DNA from: an uncultured Selenomonadaceae bacterium
Lineage (GTDB): Bacteria; Bacillota; Negativicutes; Selenomonadales; Selenomonadaceae
Direction: 5' to 3'
DNA: 64,000 nucleotides
NCBI GenBank assembly: GCA_905234195.1
Contig: CAJOFR010000010.1
Span: 1-64,000, forward strand
The notes under the pieces are model-generated. The model saw only the letters and a list, made by a program, of their open reading frames with translations, was not told the DNA's origin and made no database searches. A program made the position numbers and the translations under genes. Shown here piece by piece: positions 53,211 to 62,380 of this stretch; position 1 is the first letter of the stretch; each line of letters begins with the position of its first letter.

Positions 53211-53977
53211 ATTAATCCATGTGGGAGGCCGCCGTTAATGTCAATGTCTTCGCCGGTGATATAGCCCGCTTCTTTGGAGGCGAGGAAAACAATCGGACCC
53301 GCAACCTCAAAAACTTCGCCGATACGTTTCATTGGAATTTCTTGCGCCAATTTTATATCGTCTTCTTCGGTGCCGTTCATGTTCTTGCGAATGTCGGTAT
53401 TAATCGCGCCGGGGCAAACGCAGTTGACGGTAATTCCATATTCCGCGACTTCGCGAGCAAGATTTTTCGAGAAACCGAGCAACGCCGCCTTAGACGCGCT
53501 GTAATGTGCGCCGCCGAAAACTCCGCCGCCGCGTTTTGCAGAAACGCTGGACAAGCTGACGATACGCCCGTATTTCGCCTCTTTCATGACTTCGACGACG
53601 GCTTTCGTGATGAGGAAGGTGCCGAACATGTTGACGTTGAAAACGCGTTTCATGTCGTCAAGTGTCATGTCGTGGACGGTGACGCGCTGGGTGATACCCG
53701 CGTTGTTTACGAGCACGTCGATTTTTCCGTATTTATCCTTGACGTTTTTAACGAACTCGTTGACGGATTTTTCGTCGGCGATATTCAAAACAAAACCGTC
53801 CGCCTTGTAGCCCGCCGCCTTAATTTCGGCGACAGTGTCCTTGCAACCCTGCTCATTCATGTCAGCGATAATAACATTTGCGCCCGCCTCCGCGAACATG
53901 TTAGCAATGCCGCGACCGATACCGCGCTTTGAACCCGAACCTGTAACAATAACAACCTGATCTTTGAAATCGAACAT
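53165..53977 (-). CDS. Short-chain dehydrogenase/reductase
   Basis: The 270-aa protein is a classical SDR: cofactor loop VTGSGSKRGIGRGIANMFAE, NNAG, and the catalytic SSVSAKRGGGVFGGAHYSASK (Ser, Tyr, Lys). It ends with VTGEDIDINGG-type sequence after which about 16 residues (QGISGKGKALRDKR) are encoded by palindromic repeat B. The substrate is probably a sugar, sugar acid or polyol. It lies between the permease and the transketolase genes. Confidence 0.9.
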   Translation of the reverse strand: MFDFKDQVVIVTGSGSKRGIGRGIANMFAEAGANVIIADMNEQGCKDTVAEIKAAGYKADGFVLNIADEKSVNEFVKNVKDKYGKIDVLVNNAGITQRVTVHDMTLDDMKRVFNVNMFGTFLITKAVVEVMKEAKYGRIVSLSSVSAKRGGGVFGGAHYSASKAALLGFSKNLAREVAEYGITVNCVCPGAINTDIRKNMNGTEEDDIKLAQEIPMKRIGEVFEVAGPIVFLASKEAGYITGEDIDINGGLPHGLIQGISGKGKALRDKR

Positions 53978-54034
53978 TTAAAATTACATCCTAAGAATTT
54001 TATTCACATAATTTCAAATTTCAACCACCTTGAT

Positions 54035-54950
54035 TTACTGCAGGGCTTTTGCGGCGTCGACAATCCCTTCCACGGTGATTCCGTTTTTGGCAAGCAGTCT
54101 TTCGTAAGGCGCGGACTCACCAAATTGATCTTGAATACCAATGCGCTTGACTTTGCCCTTGCCCATTTCGGCGACGATTTCGCAGACGCCGGAGCCGAGC
54201 CCGTTCAAAATATTGTGGTCTTCGACGGTGACAATCTTGCCGATTTTTTCCACGCAGTCTTTCACCGCGTCGACGTCAAGCGGCTTAATCGTGTGCATAT
54301 CGAGAACTTTCGCGGAAATATTTTCTTCGGCGAGTTTCTTAGCCGCCTCCATAGCCAGACAAACCGTGTCACCGTTCGCAATAATCGCAACGTCCTTGCC
54401 GTCCTGCACGAGATGCGCCTTTCCAATTTCAAACTCAACATTCTCGTCGTAGATAACGGGCATTGCGTCGCGGGTAAAGCGAATAAAAGCAGGTCCGTTC
54501 AGTTCAGCAACGGCACGCGTCAATTTTTTCGCCGCCCAATAATCCGCCGGCATAATAACCGTCATGTTCGGGATAGTGCGCAAAACGCCCATGTCCTCTA
54601 TCGCTTGATGACTTGCGCCGTCGTTCGCCGGAGTCAATCCGCCGTGCGAGCAAGCAATTTTCACGTTCAGTTTCGGGTACGCAATTTCCTGACGAATCAT
54701 TTCACACATGCGCAACGAGCCGAAAACCGCGTAGGTCACGACGAAGGGAATTTTCCCGCAGGTAGCCATACCCGCCGCGACGCCCGCCGCATTCTGTTCA
54801 GCGATACCAACGTTAATGTGTTGCGCGGGCAGGGCTTTTCTGAAACCGTCACTCTTGCAAGATTTCCCTATATCCGCCGATATTTTTATTTTCCTTGCCG
54901 AGTGCGATAATCTCTTCGCCGAAACCGTTTCGAGTTGCAATTTTTTCCAT
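54035..54950 (-). pseudogene. Transketolase C-terminal subunit, frameshifted
   Basis: Reading from ATG 54950 gives MEKIATRNGFGEEIIALGKE then NKNI, after which the frame breaks and meets a stop. The rest is in another frame (ADIGKSCKSDGFRKALPAQH to the end) and keeps the family NVGIAEQN and TYAVFGSLR segments. Family members have VVLD-type residues at the junction, so about 11 bp appear to be missing near 54877. The track ORF (from 54955) reads the second frame with a false N-terminus. A working transketolase is expected elsewhere. Confidence 0.8.
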
Positions 54951-54969
54951 ATCATTCACTCCCATTTTT

Positions 54970-55030
54970 TAGTGATTGGGGATTAGCGTTTAGGGGTTAG
55001 AGAAAAAATTCTATCCCCCAATCCCTTAGT
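54970..55030. repeat. Intergenic palindromic repeat C
   Basis: GTGATTGGGGATTAGCGTTT and a GGGGTTAGAG block face CTATCCCCCAATCCCTTAGT around AAAAAATT. It sits between the two transketolase pieces and reaches the 3' end of the N-terminal subunit gene. Confidence 0.6.
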
Positions 55031-55679
55031 TAAAAGAATAATCCGAATCGATGTCCTTAATCGCCTGTTCGTACTGCTCTTTGTTCGGAGCGACGCCGTG
55101 CCACGCCGCAATATTTTCCATGTAAGAAACACCCTTGCCCTTCGTCGTCTGCGCGAAAATGCATTTGGGCTTATGGTCGTGGCGCATTCTTATCGTGTCG
55201 AGCGTGCGAACAATCTGCGCCATGTCGTTGCCGTCAATGTTGTAGACGTCAAAGCCGAACGCCTCAAATTTGTCCATTTTCAGCGCGATAGCCATACCAA
55301 CCGCGCAGGCGAGACCTTGACCGAGCGAGCCTGTAGGAATATCGATACCCGGGCATTTCATGTTCGGGTGACCCTGCAGCGGCGAACCTTCCTTGCGAAG
55401 GGTGTGCAAAGTTTCTTCGGGGAAAAATCCGAGAGTGCCGAGAGCCGCGTACTAAATCGGGCAGACGTGACCTTTTGAAAGGACGAAACGGTCGCGGTCT
55501 TCCCACTTCGGATTTTTCGGATCCACATTCATTTCGCTGAAGTAGCACGCGGTGACAAAATCAGCCGCCGAAAGCGAGCCGCCCGGGTGTCCGGATTGCG
55601 CTTCGTAAATCATCGTCACGACTTTCTTGCACAAATCCTTAGCGATTGCCTTGAGTTCCTCAACGGTTTTTTTCTTCAT
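55026..55679 (-). pseudogene. Transketolase N-terminal subunit, nonsense codon and internal deletion
   Basis: The first part (AKDLCKKVVTMIYEAQSGHP, RFVLSKGHVCPI) ends at an in-frame TAG (55454-55452). Reading on in the same frame gives YAALGTLGFFPEETLHTLRK, so only one Tyr codon is changed. Later, GMAIALKMD is joined directly to KFEAFGFDVYNI, without the thiamine diphosphate GDGxxxEG...NN region, about 55-60 residues shorter than the family. The gene cannot make an active enzyme. The other subunit is also broken. Confidence 0.88.
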
Positions 55680-55726
55680 TAGTAAAAACCTCCTTAAAAA
55701 ATTTTCAACTTACAAAAACTAAAAAG

Positions 55727-56425
55727 TTAATCATTAAGTTCAGCTACAATTTCGGTGATAACGCCGCCGACTGATTCAAACTCAATCTTAGATTTCTTGT
55801 CGTCGCTGTAATAAGTGTACTCGACCTTATCGCGGCTGACGTCGACATCATCTGCGCGCCCGTAAGCATTGTTCAAAGAGTATTCGCTCATGCCGACAGA
55901 AATTCCGGCGGCGGTTTTAACGTCGTCAGTTTTCGCGGTAATTTTTTCAACTTTGTCGTTTTCGACTTCGACGACAAGCCCGTTTTTAAATCTCAAAGTG
56001 TCGCCGTTCGTCTCGACGGGATTGCTCAATGTAGACTTTGCAGTTTCGACGGCGATACCCGGCATAATTCCGCCCAAAGAAATATCGCGCGTCGTCTTCA
56101 TCTCACCGATTTTATTTGCCGCGCCCGAAGCTATCTCATTAACCTTATCATTGACTTTGTTCGCCGCGTTTTCGGCGTCCTGTTTCATTTTATCTGCAGT
56201 CTCGTCAACTTTTGCGGCGGCGTCATCTGCTGCCGCGCCGGCATCTTTTTTCATCTCGTCGACTTTATTTGCAGCATCCTTTTTGGTTTCGTCAACCTTC
56301 TGCTCAACTTTTTCGACGGCGGCATTTGCATTTTCCTTTGTGTCCTCAACGGGCTTGGGAGTTTGTCCGCAACCCGCCGAGAAAATCATTGCCGCGAAGA
56401 CCAACAACGCCAAAGTTTTTTTCAT
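55727..56425 (-). CDS. Lipoprotein with Ala/Lys-rich repeat region
   Basis: The protein has a lipoprotein signal (LLVFAAMIFSAGCGQ), then a repeated A-x-x-K-V-D-E-x-K-K-D-A helical region similar in style to LEA proteins, then a C-terminal globular domain (AAGISVGMSEYSLNNAYGRA). ATG 56425 is preferred because AAGGAGG lies 9 bp before it. It is 232 aa. Function unknown; it sits just downstream of the TRAP genes. Confidence 0.7.
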   Translation of the reverse strand: MKKTLALLVFAAMIFSAGCGQTPKPVEDTKENANAAVEKVEQKVDETKKDAANKVDEMKKDAGAAADDAAAKVDETADKMKQDAENAANKVNDKVNEIASGAANKIGEMKTTRDISLGGIMPGIAVETAKSTLSNPVETNGDTLRFKNGLVVEVENDKVEKITAKTDDVKTAAGISVGMSEYSLNNAYGRADDVDVSRDKVEYTYYSDDKKSKIEFESVGGVITEIVAELND

Positions 56426-56452
56426 GATAACCATCCTCCTTAATTTTCCGCG

Positions 56453-57736
56453 CTAGACTAAAAGTAACGCGATTGACGGGATATAGGTTACCAAAAGTAG
56501 AACAATTAAGCAAGCGATTATTAGCGGAATGACCGCCATAGAAATATCTTTTAGTGTGACGTTCGCAATGCCGCAACCGACAAATAGATTTATTCCTACA
56601 GGCGGAGTGACAAGACCTATCGACAAGTTCAAGACCATGACTGCGCCGAAGTGAATCGGATCTATTCCCAGCGACAAGGCGACCGGCAAAAACAGCGGCG
56701 TGAAAATCAAAACCGCGCTCGCTGCGTCCATAAAACAGCCCGCGATTAAGAAGATGACGTTCGCAATCAGCAGGAACATGATATAATTTCCGCCGGTTAT
56801 TTCCGTCAGCCCCGCGCTTATCGCCAAATCCAGGCGCGCCCTCGTCAAAATGTACGCGAACAAACTTGCCGTCGCCGTGATAAACATAACAACTGCCGTC
56901 GTCGTCGTGGAGTTCACGAAAATTTCGTAGAGGTCTTTCAATTTCAAAGTTTTGTAGATGAAAAATCCGACGAACAATCCGTAAACCGTTGACGCCGCCG
57001 CCGCTTCCGTTGGCGTGAAAATTCCGCCGTAGATGCCGCCCAAAATTATTGCCGGCATCATTAATCCCCAGAAAGCCTCCTTGAACGACGCCCAACGCTC
57101 CGCCATCGTCGCTTTAGGCAAAAGTTCAATATTCATGTTCCGCGTCGTCCACAGCGATACCAAAATCAACGCGAGACCAATCATCAAGCCGGGCATAATT
57201 CCCGACAAGAACAATTTTCCGATTGACGTATCGGCAACGGATCCGTAGACAACGAATGTGATTGACGGCGGGATAACAATTCCCGTCGCGCCCGCCGCCG
57301 CCATTAACGCCGCAGAAAATGCGGGCGGGTAGCCGACGTTCACCATTGCCGGAATTAGAATCATGCCGAGCGCAACAACTGTTGCCGGACCCGAACCGGA
57401 AATCGCCGCGAAGAAACAAGCAACCGATACCATGACGACGATTAAGCCGCCGCGCAAATGTCCCACGCAACTCTGCACGAAGTCAATCAGTCTTTTTGAA
57501 ATCCCCGCCTTTTCCATGACGTTGCCGCCGAGAATGAAGAACGGCACCGCCAACAAAACAAACTTACTCGTCGCCGAAGAAAAAATTCTCGGCAACATCG
57601 TCATAATCGTATCCAGTGGACGCCCCGCGCCGTCGATTAACATTCCGAAGACGCTGGAAACACCGAGACAAACCGCAATAGGAGTGCCGACCAAAAGTAG
57701 GACGGCGAAACTCAAGAAAATTACCGGACCAATCAT
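56453..57736 (-). CDS. dctM: TRAP transporter large permease DctM
   Basis: This 427-aa subunit has about 12 membrane segments and the family features FFILGGNVMEKAGISKRLID, ISGSGPATVVALGMILIPAM and FMDAASAVLIFTPLFLPVAL. It carries the solute across the inner membrane with sodium. It overlaps dctQ by 4 bp (ATGA). Confidence 0.95.
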   Translation of the reverse strand: MIGPVIFLSFAVLLLVGTPIAVCLGVSSVFGMLIDGAGRPLDTIMTMLPRIFSSATSKFVLLAVPFFILGGNVMEKAGISKRLIDFVQSCVGHLRGGLIVVMVSVACFFAAISGSGPATVVALGMILIPAMVNVGYPPAFSAALMAAAGATGIVIPPSITFVVYGSVADTSIGKLFLSGIMPGLMIGLALILVSLWTTRNMNIELLPKATMAERWASFKEAFWGLMMPAIILGGIYGGIFTPTEAAAASTVYGLFVGFFIYKTLKLKDLYEIFVNSTTTTAVVMFITATASLFAYILTRARLDLAISAGLTEITGGNYIMFLLIANVIFLIAGCFMDAASAVLIFTPLFLPVALSLGIDPIHFGAVMVLNLSIGLVTPPVGINLFVGCGIANVTLKDISMAVIPLIIACLIVLLLVTYIPSIALLLV

Positions 57737-58209
57737 TTGCCGTCAGCCTCCCTTTTCGTCACTTCGTCAAGAAACAGGAACAAAAATTCTATCGCGATAA
57801 AGAACGCGCCCAGCGGCACGAACGCCCCGAAAATCCATTCCGGCCACTGCATGCCCGCCGTAACTTGTCCGTGTCTTATTTGACTTTGCACCATGCTTAT
57901 TCCGTACCAAAACAGCGCGGACGAAAACAGGAACGCCAACAAATATCCGAACGCCGCTATCGCCCGACGCACCCCAAAGGACAACAAGTCAACTATCGCC
58001 GTGAATCCCAAATGCGCCTTCCTGCGCGCCGCCGCCGCCGAACCTATCAAACTCAACAAGACAAACAAGTACGTCGTAATTTCTTCGGAGAACGAAAACG
58101 ATGCACTGAAAACGTACCGCGCTACGACGTTCGCAAATGTCAAAACCGTCATGAAGACCAAAGCTATCGCGCAGATTATGTCTTCGACTTTTCCCAAAAA
58201 TTCTCGCAT
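57733..58209 (-). CDS. dctQ: TRAP transporter small permease DctQ
   Basis: The 158-aa protein has four hydrophobic helices (IICAIALVFMTVLTFANVVA, TTYLFVLLSLIGSAAAA, RRAIAAFGYLLAFLFSSALF, WIFGAFVPLGAFFIAIEFLF). Position between dctP and dctM and size fit DctQ. Confidence 0.92.
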   Translation of the reverse strand: MREFLGKVEDIICAIALVFMTVLTFANVVARYVFSASFSFSEEITTYLFVLLSLIGSAAAARRKAHLGFTAIVDLLSFGVRRAIAAFGYLLAFLFSSALFWYGISMVQSQIRHGQVTAGMQWPEWIFGAFVPLGAFFIAIEFLFLFLDEVTKREADGK

Positions 58210-58225
58210 TGCCGCCGCGCCTCCT

Positions 58226-59248
58226 TTACATCTTCATGCGGAAGGCTTCGCAAGCCTCTTGCCCATACTTTTCCATTAATTCTTTTCTGACTCCCTGCAC
58301 TCTTTCCTGGAAAGGCTTGAGTTGTTCAGGAGTCAACGTGACGACTTCCATGCCGCCGTCAATAAATTTTTTCTTCAAATTTTCTTCGTCGTTCTCAACC
58401 AAATCGCGTCCCCATTCGCAGGCCTCCTTAGCCTTCGCGCGAATAAGTTCCTGCGTCTTCGGCTCAAGACTGTCAAAAATTTTCGTGTTGGCAACGAACA
58501 AGTAATTCTCGTAAGTGTAATTCCAAACCGTCATGTACTGCTGAATCTCGTTGACCTTCGCGGAATTTGTGACGCTGAAACCATTTTCCTGCCCGTCAAT
58601 AGTTCCCTGCTGAATCGCCGTAAAAGCTTCAGACCAACTCATGGCAACCGGGTCAGCGTTAAAAGCTTTCCAAAACTTAAAATAAACTTCGCCGCCGGGC
58701 ACGCGGATTTTCAGACCGGCAACATCTTCCGGCGTCAAAACTGCGTGCTTGCCGTTCGTAATCTGACGAAAACCATTGTGCGCTGACGCAAGATAAGTCA
58801 TCCCCTGCGTGGCAAGAATTTTTTTGTAATACTCGCCGCCCGTCGTGTCGATAATTTCGCGCGCCTCTTTGTAGTTGTTAAAAGTCCAAGGAATCGTCGC
58901 AATAAGCAAATGCTCATCCATGACAGCCATGACGCCCGCCGCGTACGCCGCCAAATCAACCGCGCCGTCTGCAATCATTTCAATTCCCTTTGAGGCATTG
59001 CCGCCCGCAAGCTGGTCATTCGGGAAAACGTCAATGGTAATGTTCCCGCCGCTCTCCTCAGCCATGAGTTCCGCAAATTTCATCGCAACTTTCGTGTCAG
59101 GCGCAATGTTCGTCCCGTTCACCGACATAACGAGTTTAATTTGCTGGTAATCGCCTTCCTTGCGTTCGCCCTGCTGCGTACCGCCGCCGCACCCGGTAAG
59201 TAGCGGCAGACAAATCATCATTAAAAGTACAGCAAGAATCCTAAACAT
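58226..59248 (-). CDS. dctP: TRAP transporter substrate-binding lipoprotein DctP
   Basis: The 340-aa protein has a lipobox signal (LLMMICLPLLTGCGGG), the DctP fold (VPGGEVYFKFWKAFNADPVA; FTAIQQGTIDGQENGFSV) and the usual arginine in GLKIRVPGG. The track start at 59434 is upstream; ATG 59248 follows GGAGGGG. TRAP systems carry sugar acids, C4-dicarboxylates or sialic acid; the ligand is unknown. The promoter shares a motif with that of the FadR-type regulator. Confidence 0.92.
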   Translation of the reverse strand: MFRILAVLLMMICLPLLTGCGGGTQQGERKEGDYQQIKLVMSVNGTNIAPDTKVAMKFAELMAEESGGNITIDVFPNDQLAGGNASKGIEMIADGAVDLAAYAAGVMAVMDEHLLIATIPWTFNNYKEAREIIDTTGGEYYKKILATQGMTYLASAHNGFRQITNGKHAVLTPEDVAGLKIRVPGGEVYFKFWKAFNADPVAMSWSEAFTAIQQGTIDGQENGFSVTNSAKVNEIQQYMTVWNYTYENYLFVANTKIFDSLEPKTQELIRAKAKEACEWGRDLVENDEENLKKKFIDGGMEVVTLTPEQLKPFQERVQGVRKELMEKYGQEACEAFRMKM

Positions 59249-59296
59249 AACTCCACCCCTCCTTCTAAAAATCCCCCTCCTGAATTTTTTAAAATT

Positions 59297-59352
59297 CAAT
59301 GTAGGATGTTGACTTTTTTCTGAATTATAAAACTTATTTTCCTCCGTGTCAA
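59297..59352 (-). promoter_or_regulatory. TRAP operon promoter with candidate operator
   Basis: On the minus strand TTGACA (59352-59347) and TATAAT (59329-59324) are 17 bp apart, a perfect sigma-70 match. Just downstream, near the transcription start, is TCAACATCCTACATTGA, containing the same ATCCTACATTG as the regulator promoter. A strong promoter with a downstream operator suggests repression by the FadR-type protein. Confidence 0.75.
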
Positions 59353-59400
59353 TCACTTTTTTAAAATTTTCAGACATTGAGTGAAAAAATTTTTTGGAGA

Positions 59401-59428
59401 TTGACATATAAATTTCCTCTGATAAAAT
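59401..59428 (+). promoter_or_regulatory. glmS promoter
   Basis: TTGACA (59401-59406) and TAAAAT (59423-59428) are 16 bp apart. The leader would be only about 25 nt, too short for the glmS ribozyme. Confidence 0.75.
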
Positions 59429-59459
59429 AAGCAAATACTAAATTTTTGGAGGAAAGGTC

Positions 59460-61289
59460 ATGTGTGGAATTGTCGGATATATCGGCGATAAAAGAGCCGC
59501 TGATTTTTTGTTGGAAGGCTTGACGAAACTGGAGTATCGCGGCTACGATTCGGCGGGTATTGCCGTGAACTGCGGCGAAAATATTTTTGTTGAAAAGTCT
59601 GTCGGGCGTCTTGATTCTCTGAAAGATAAACTCAAGTATCGCATGCCGGGCGGCGTCATTGGGATTGGTCATACGCGCTGGGCGACGCACGGGCGTCCTT
59701 CGGATATAAATGCCCATCCGCACACGGATTGCAATAAAAATTTCGTCGTCGTGCACAACGGGATTATCGAAAATTATATGCCGCTCAAGGAAGAATTAAT
59801 TTCGCGTGGACACAAATTTATTTCGGAGACTGATACGGAAGTTGTGCCGCATTTGTTGGAGGAAGTTTATCGCGGTGATTTTGTGGAGGCCGTCCGCGAA
59901 GTTTTGAACAAGCTGGAAGGTTCCTACTCGTTGGTCTTTATGTCGAAAGAAAATCCGGATACTTTAATCTGCGCGAAACAAGATAATCCGCTGGTTATCG
60001 GGCTGGGCAAGGGCGAAAATTTTATTGCGTCGGATATTCCGGCGATAATAAATTACACGCGACAAACTTATATTCTCAACGACGGCGAAATTGCGATTGT
60101 CAAGAAAGATTCCGTGAAAATTATTAATCGGCGCGGCGAACCCGTCGACAAAAAAATTTTCCACGTCAGCTGGAATGCGGAGGCGGCGGAAAAGGGCGGC
60201 TACGAACATTTTATGCTGAAGGAGATTAACGAGCAGCCGAAGGCAGTACGCGATACGATGAGCAAGAGAATTTCTAAGGACGGCACGAAAATTTTGTTGG
60301 ACGAGCTGAATTGGGACAAAGATTTTCTTGCGGGCATTGATAAGATTTATATTGTGGCTTGCGGTACGGCGTATCATGCGGGGCTTGTCGGGAAATTTTA
60401 CATTGAGAAACTCGCGCGGAAACTTGTCGAGGTGGATCTTGCCAGCGAATATCGTTATCGCAACCCGATTGTTGACGAAAAAACTTTGGTGATTGTTATC
60501 AGCCAATCCGGCGAAACTTCGGACACACTTGCCGCGCTGAAAGAATCCAAAAGGCTCGGCGCGAAAACTTTGGCGATAACAAACGTCGTCGGCTCTTCCA
60601 TTGCCCGCGAAGCCGAACAGGTGATTCACACTTGGGCGGGTCCGGAAATTGCCGTTGCCTCGACTAAAGCTTACACGACGCAGTTAATTTTGGTTTTCAT
60701 GCTCGCCTTGTACATGGCGCAGATTAATGGAACTGTTTCGGAGCAGCGGGCGCGCGAATTGATCGGCTTGCTGAAAAAAATTCCCGCGCAGATTAGCGAA
60801 ACTCTTTCCGACGTGGAACCGATAAAAACTTTTGCTCGGCAGTACGGTTTCAACGAAGATGTTTTTTATATCGGGCGTTCGCTTGATTATTGCGTTGCCC
60901 TTGAAGGCGCGCTCAAGCTCAAGGAAATTTCGTACATTCACGCGGAGGCTTATGCGTCCGGCGAACTCAAACACGGAACACTTGCTTTGATTGTGGAAGG
61001 CGTGCCGGTTATCGCGCTGGCAACGCAAAAATCTGTTTATGAAAAAACTTTATCGAACATTAAGGAAGTCAAGGCGCGCGACGCTGTCGTCATAGGAATT
61101 GCGGCGGAGGGCGATACGGAGCTGGAAAAATATCTTGACCACGTGATTTTTATTCCGGATACCGACGAACTTTTAATCCCGCTGTTGACGGTCGTGCCGC
61201 TCCAACTTTTGGCGTACTACGCGGCGATAACTCGTGGCTGTGACGTCGACAAGCCGCGCAATTTGGCAAAGTCAGTGACGGTCGAATAA
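59460..61289 (+). CDS. glmS: Glutamine-fructose-6-phosphate aminotransferase
   Basis: GlmS makes glucosamine-6-phosphate for cell-wall and lipid A synthesis. The 609-aa protein has the N-terminal catalytic Cys (MCGIVGYIGDKRAADFLL), GIGHTRWATHG, and two SIS sugar-isomerase domains (SQSGETSDTLAALKESKR; AEAYASGELKHGTLALI). GGAGG precedes ATG 59460. The stop overlaps the start of the DpnI-like gene by 1 bp. Confidence 0.97.
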   Translation: MCGIVGYIGDKRAADFLLEGLTKLEYRGYDSAGIAVNCGENIFVEKSVGRLDSLKDKLKYRMPGGVIGIGHTRWATHGRPSDINAHPHTDCNKNFVVVHNGIIENYMPLKEELISRGHKFISETDTEVVPHLLEEVYRGDFVEAVREVLNKLEGSYSLVFMSKENPDTLICAKQDNPLVIGLGKGENFIASDIPAIINYTRQTYILNDGEIAIVKKDSVKIINRRGEPVDKKIFHVSWNAEAAEKGGYEHFMLKEINEQPKAVRDTMSKRISKDGTKILLDELNWDKDFLAGIDKIYIVACGTAYHAGLVGKFYIEKLARKLVEVDLASEYRYRNPIVDEKTLVIVISQSGETSDTLAALKESKRLGAKTLAITNVVGSSIAREAEQVIHTWAGPEIAVASTKAYTTQLILVFMLALYMAQINGTVSEQRARELIGLLKKIPAQISETLSDVEPIKTFARQYGFNEDVFYIGRSLDYCVALEGALKLKEISYIHAEAYASGELKHGTLALIVEGVPVIALATQKSVYEKTLSNIKEVKARDAVVIGIAAEGDTELEKYLDHVIFIPDTDELLIPLLTVVPLQLLAYYAAITRGCDVDKPRNLAKSVTVE

Positions 61290-62056
61290 TGAACTTGCAA
61301 TTTGATGAGACGGTTGCGGCTGATTATAGAAGTCTTCCGCAAAAAATTCGTGTCATGAGTGAATTTTGGTTGGCGAAAAATTTATTTTGTCCCTGTTGCG
61401 GCAACGAACACATTGACAAGTTGCCAAATAATTTTCCCGTCGCTGACGTGGCGTGCGGCAAATGCGGCGAAATTTTTGAGCTGAAAAGCAAAAAGAATCG
61501 TATCGGCGCGAAAATTCTCAACGGCGCGTATCGTACGATGATTGAGAGGATTACCGGAAATTTAAATCCTCAACTTTTCGTTATGCAGTACTCCGCAAAT
61601 TTTTTCGTGACGGATTTGATTTTTGTGCCGAAATTTTTTTTCACGCCGGGCATTATCGAAAAACGCAAGCCGCTTTCAGCAAACGCGCGAAGAGCCGGTT
61701 GGGTCGGCTGTAACATTCTCTATCAAAAAATTCCCGCGCAGGGCAAAATTGAAATTATTCGTGACGGCAGGGAAATTGAGATTGAAAAAATTTTGTCCCG
61801 CTACAACACGACGAAAAAATTGCAGACTAGAAATATTGATTTGCGCGGTTGGCTTTTGGACGTTTTGAACTGCGTGAACATGACAGAATCCGAAATTTTT
61901 TCTCTGCAGGATATTTACAGGTACGCCGATTTTTTGCAGTCCAAGCACACCAAAAATAAAAATATCGAGCCGAAAATTCGCCAGCAGTTGCAATTTCTTA
62001 GAGATAAAGGTTTTATCGAATTTATCGGGCGCGGTCTTTATCGAAAATTAAATTGA
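61289..62056 (+). CDS. DpnI-type methyl-directed restriction endonuclease
   Basis: The 255-aa protein matches the DpnI layout: CPCCGNEHIDKLPNNFPVAD, a zinc-site CGKCGE, and the nuclease core VAD...FELKSKKN, then KPLSANARRAGWVGCNI and a C-terminal winged helix (KIRQQLQFLRDKGFIEFIGR). DpnI cuts GATC only when the adenine is methylated, so no partner methylase is needed. It is a single-gene barrier against methylated foreign DNA. ATG 61289 overlaps the glmS stop. Confidence 0.92.
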   Translation: MNLQFDETVAADYRSLPQKIRVMSEFWLAKNLFCPCCGNEHIDKLPNNFPVADVACGKCGEIFELKSKKNRIGAKILNGAYRTMIERITGNLNPQLFVMQYSANFFVTDLIFVPKFFFTPGIIEKRKPLSANARRAGWVGCNILYQKIPAQGKIEIIRDGREIEIEKILSRYNTTKKLQTRNIDLRGWLLDVLNCVNMTESEIFSLQDIYRYADFLQSKHTKNKNIEPKIRQQLQFLRDKGFIEFIGRGLYRKLN

Positions 62057-62071
62057 AAGGTTGGTTATCGC

Positions 62072-62380
62072 ATGGCAAGAAAATCTTTCGACGATTGGTT
62101 TTTGACTTTTGGAACCCCCATAGATGACTACGAATATTACACCGATTTTTCAAAGGTGTGCAAAAACATTGACAAGCTTAAGCTGGAAATTTACATGTTA
62201 AACTCTCTGGAAGGCTCGAAAAATATTGAAGATTCGCGGGAGGCAAATATTTCCTATTACGGCGATATGCGTTTTGGTGATATTGAAGAGAAATGGAATG
62301 TAGATCTTTCCGCGATTTCCGACGGAAGAACGTCAACTAAACGATTTGAGGACGGAATATTTTGGGAACTTTTCAAATGA
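62072..62380 (+). pseudogene. Shrunken DpnII/MboI-type restriction endonuclease remnant
   Basis: The first half (FDDWFLTFGTPIDDYEYYTD, KVCKNIDKLKLEIYMLNSLEGSKN) resembles the DpnII N-terminus. The second half (GDIEEKWNVDLSAISDGRT, STKRF) resembles DpnII sequence about 130 residues further on. The reading frame then ends within ten codons instead of running through the catalytic part. At 102 aa versus about 288 it is an internally deleted remnant. Its stop overlaps the wecG start. It lies directly after the DpnI-like gene. Confidence 0.75.

Noticed and set aside
55452-55454. TAG as pyrrolysine or readthrough codon in the transketolase
   Set aside because: The same gene lacks its thiamine-diphosphate motif and its partner gene is frameshifted, so decay is simpler.
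59353-59459. glmS ribozyme riboswitch upstream of glmS
   Set aside because: The promoter at 59401-59428 leaves a leader of about 25 nt, and no ribozyme core is seen in the gap.
62072-62380. An intact small gene of new function
   Set aside because: Its two halves resemble separated parts of DpnII-type enzymes, so an internally deleted remnant is the better reading.
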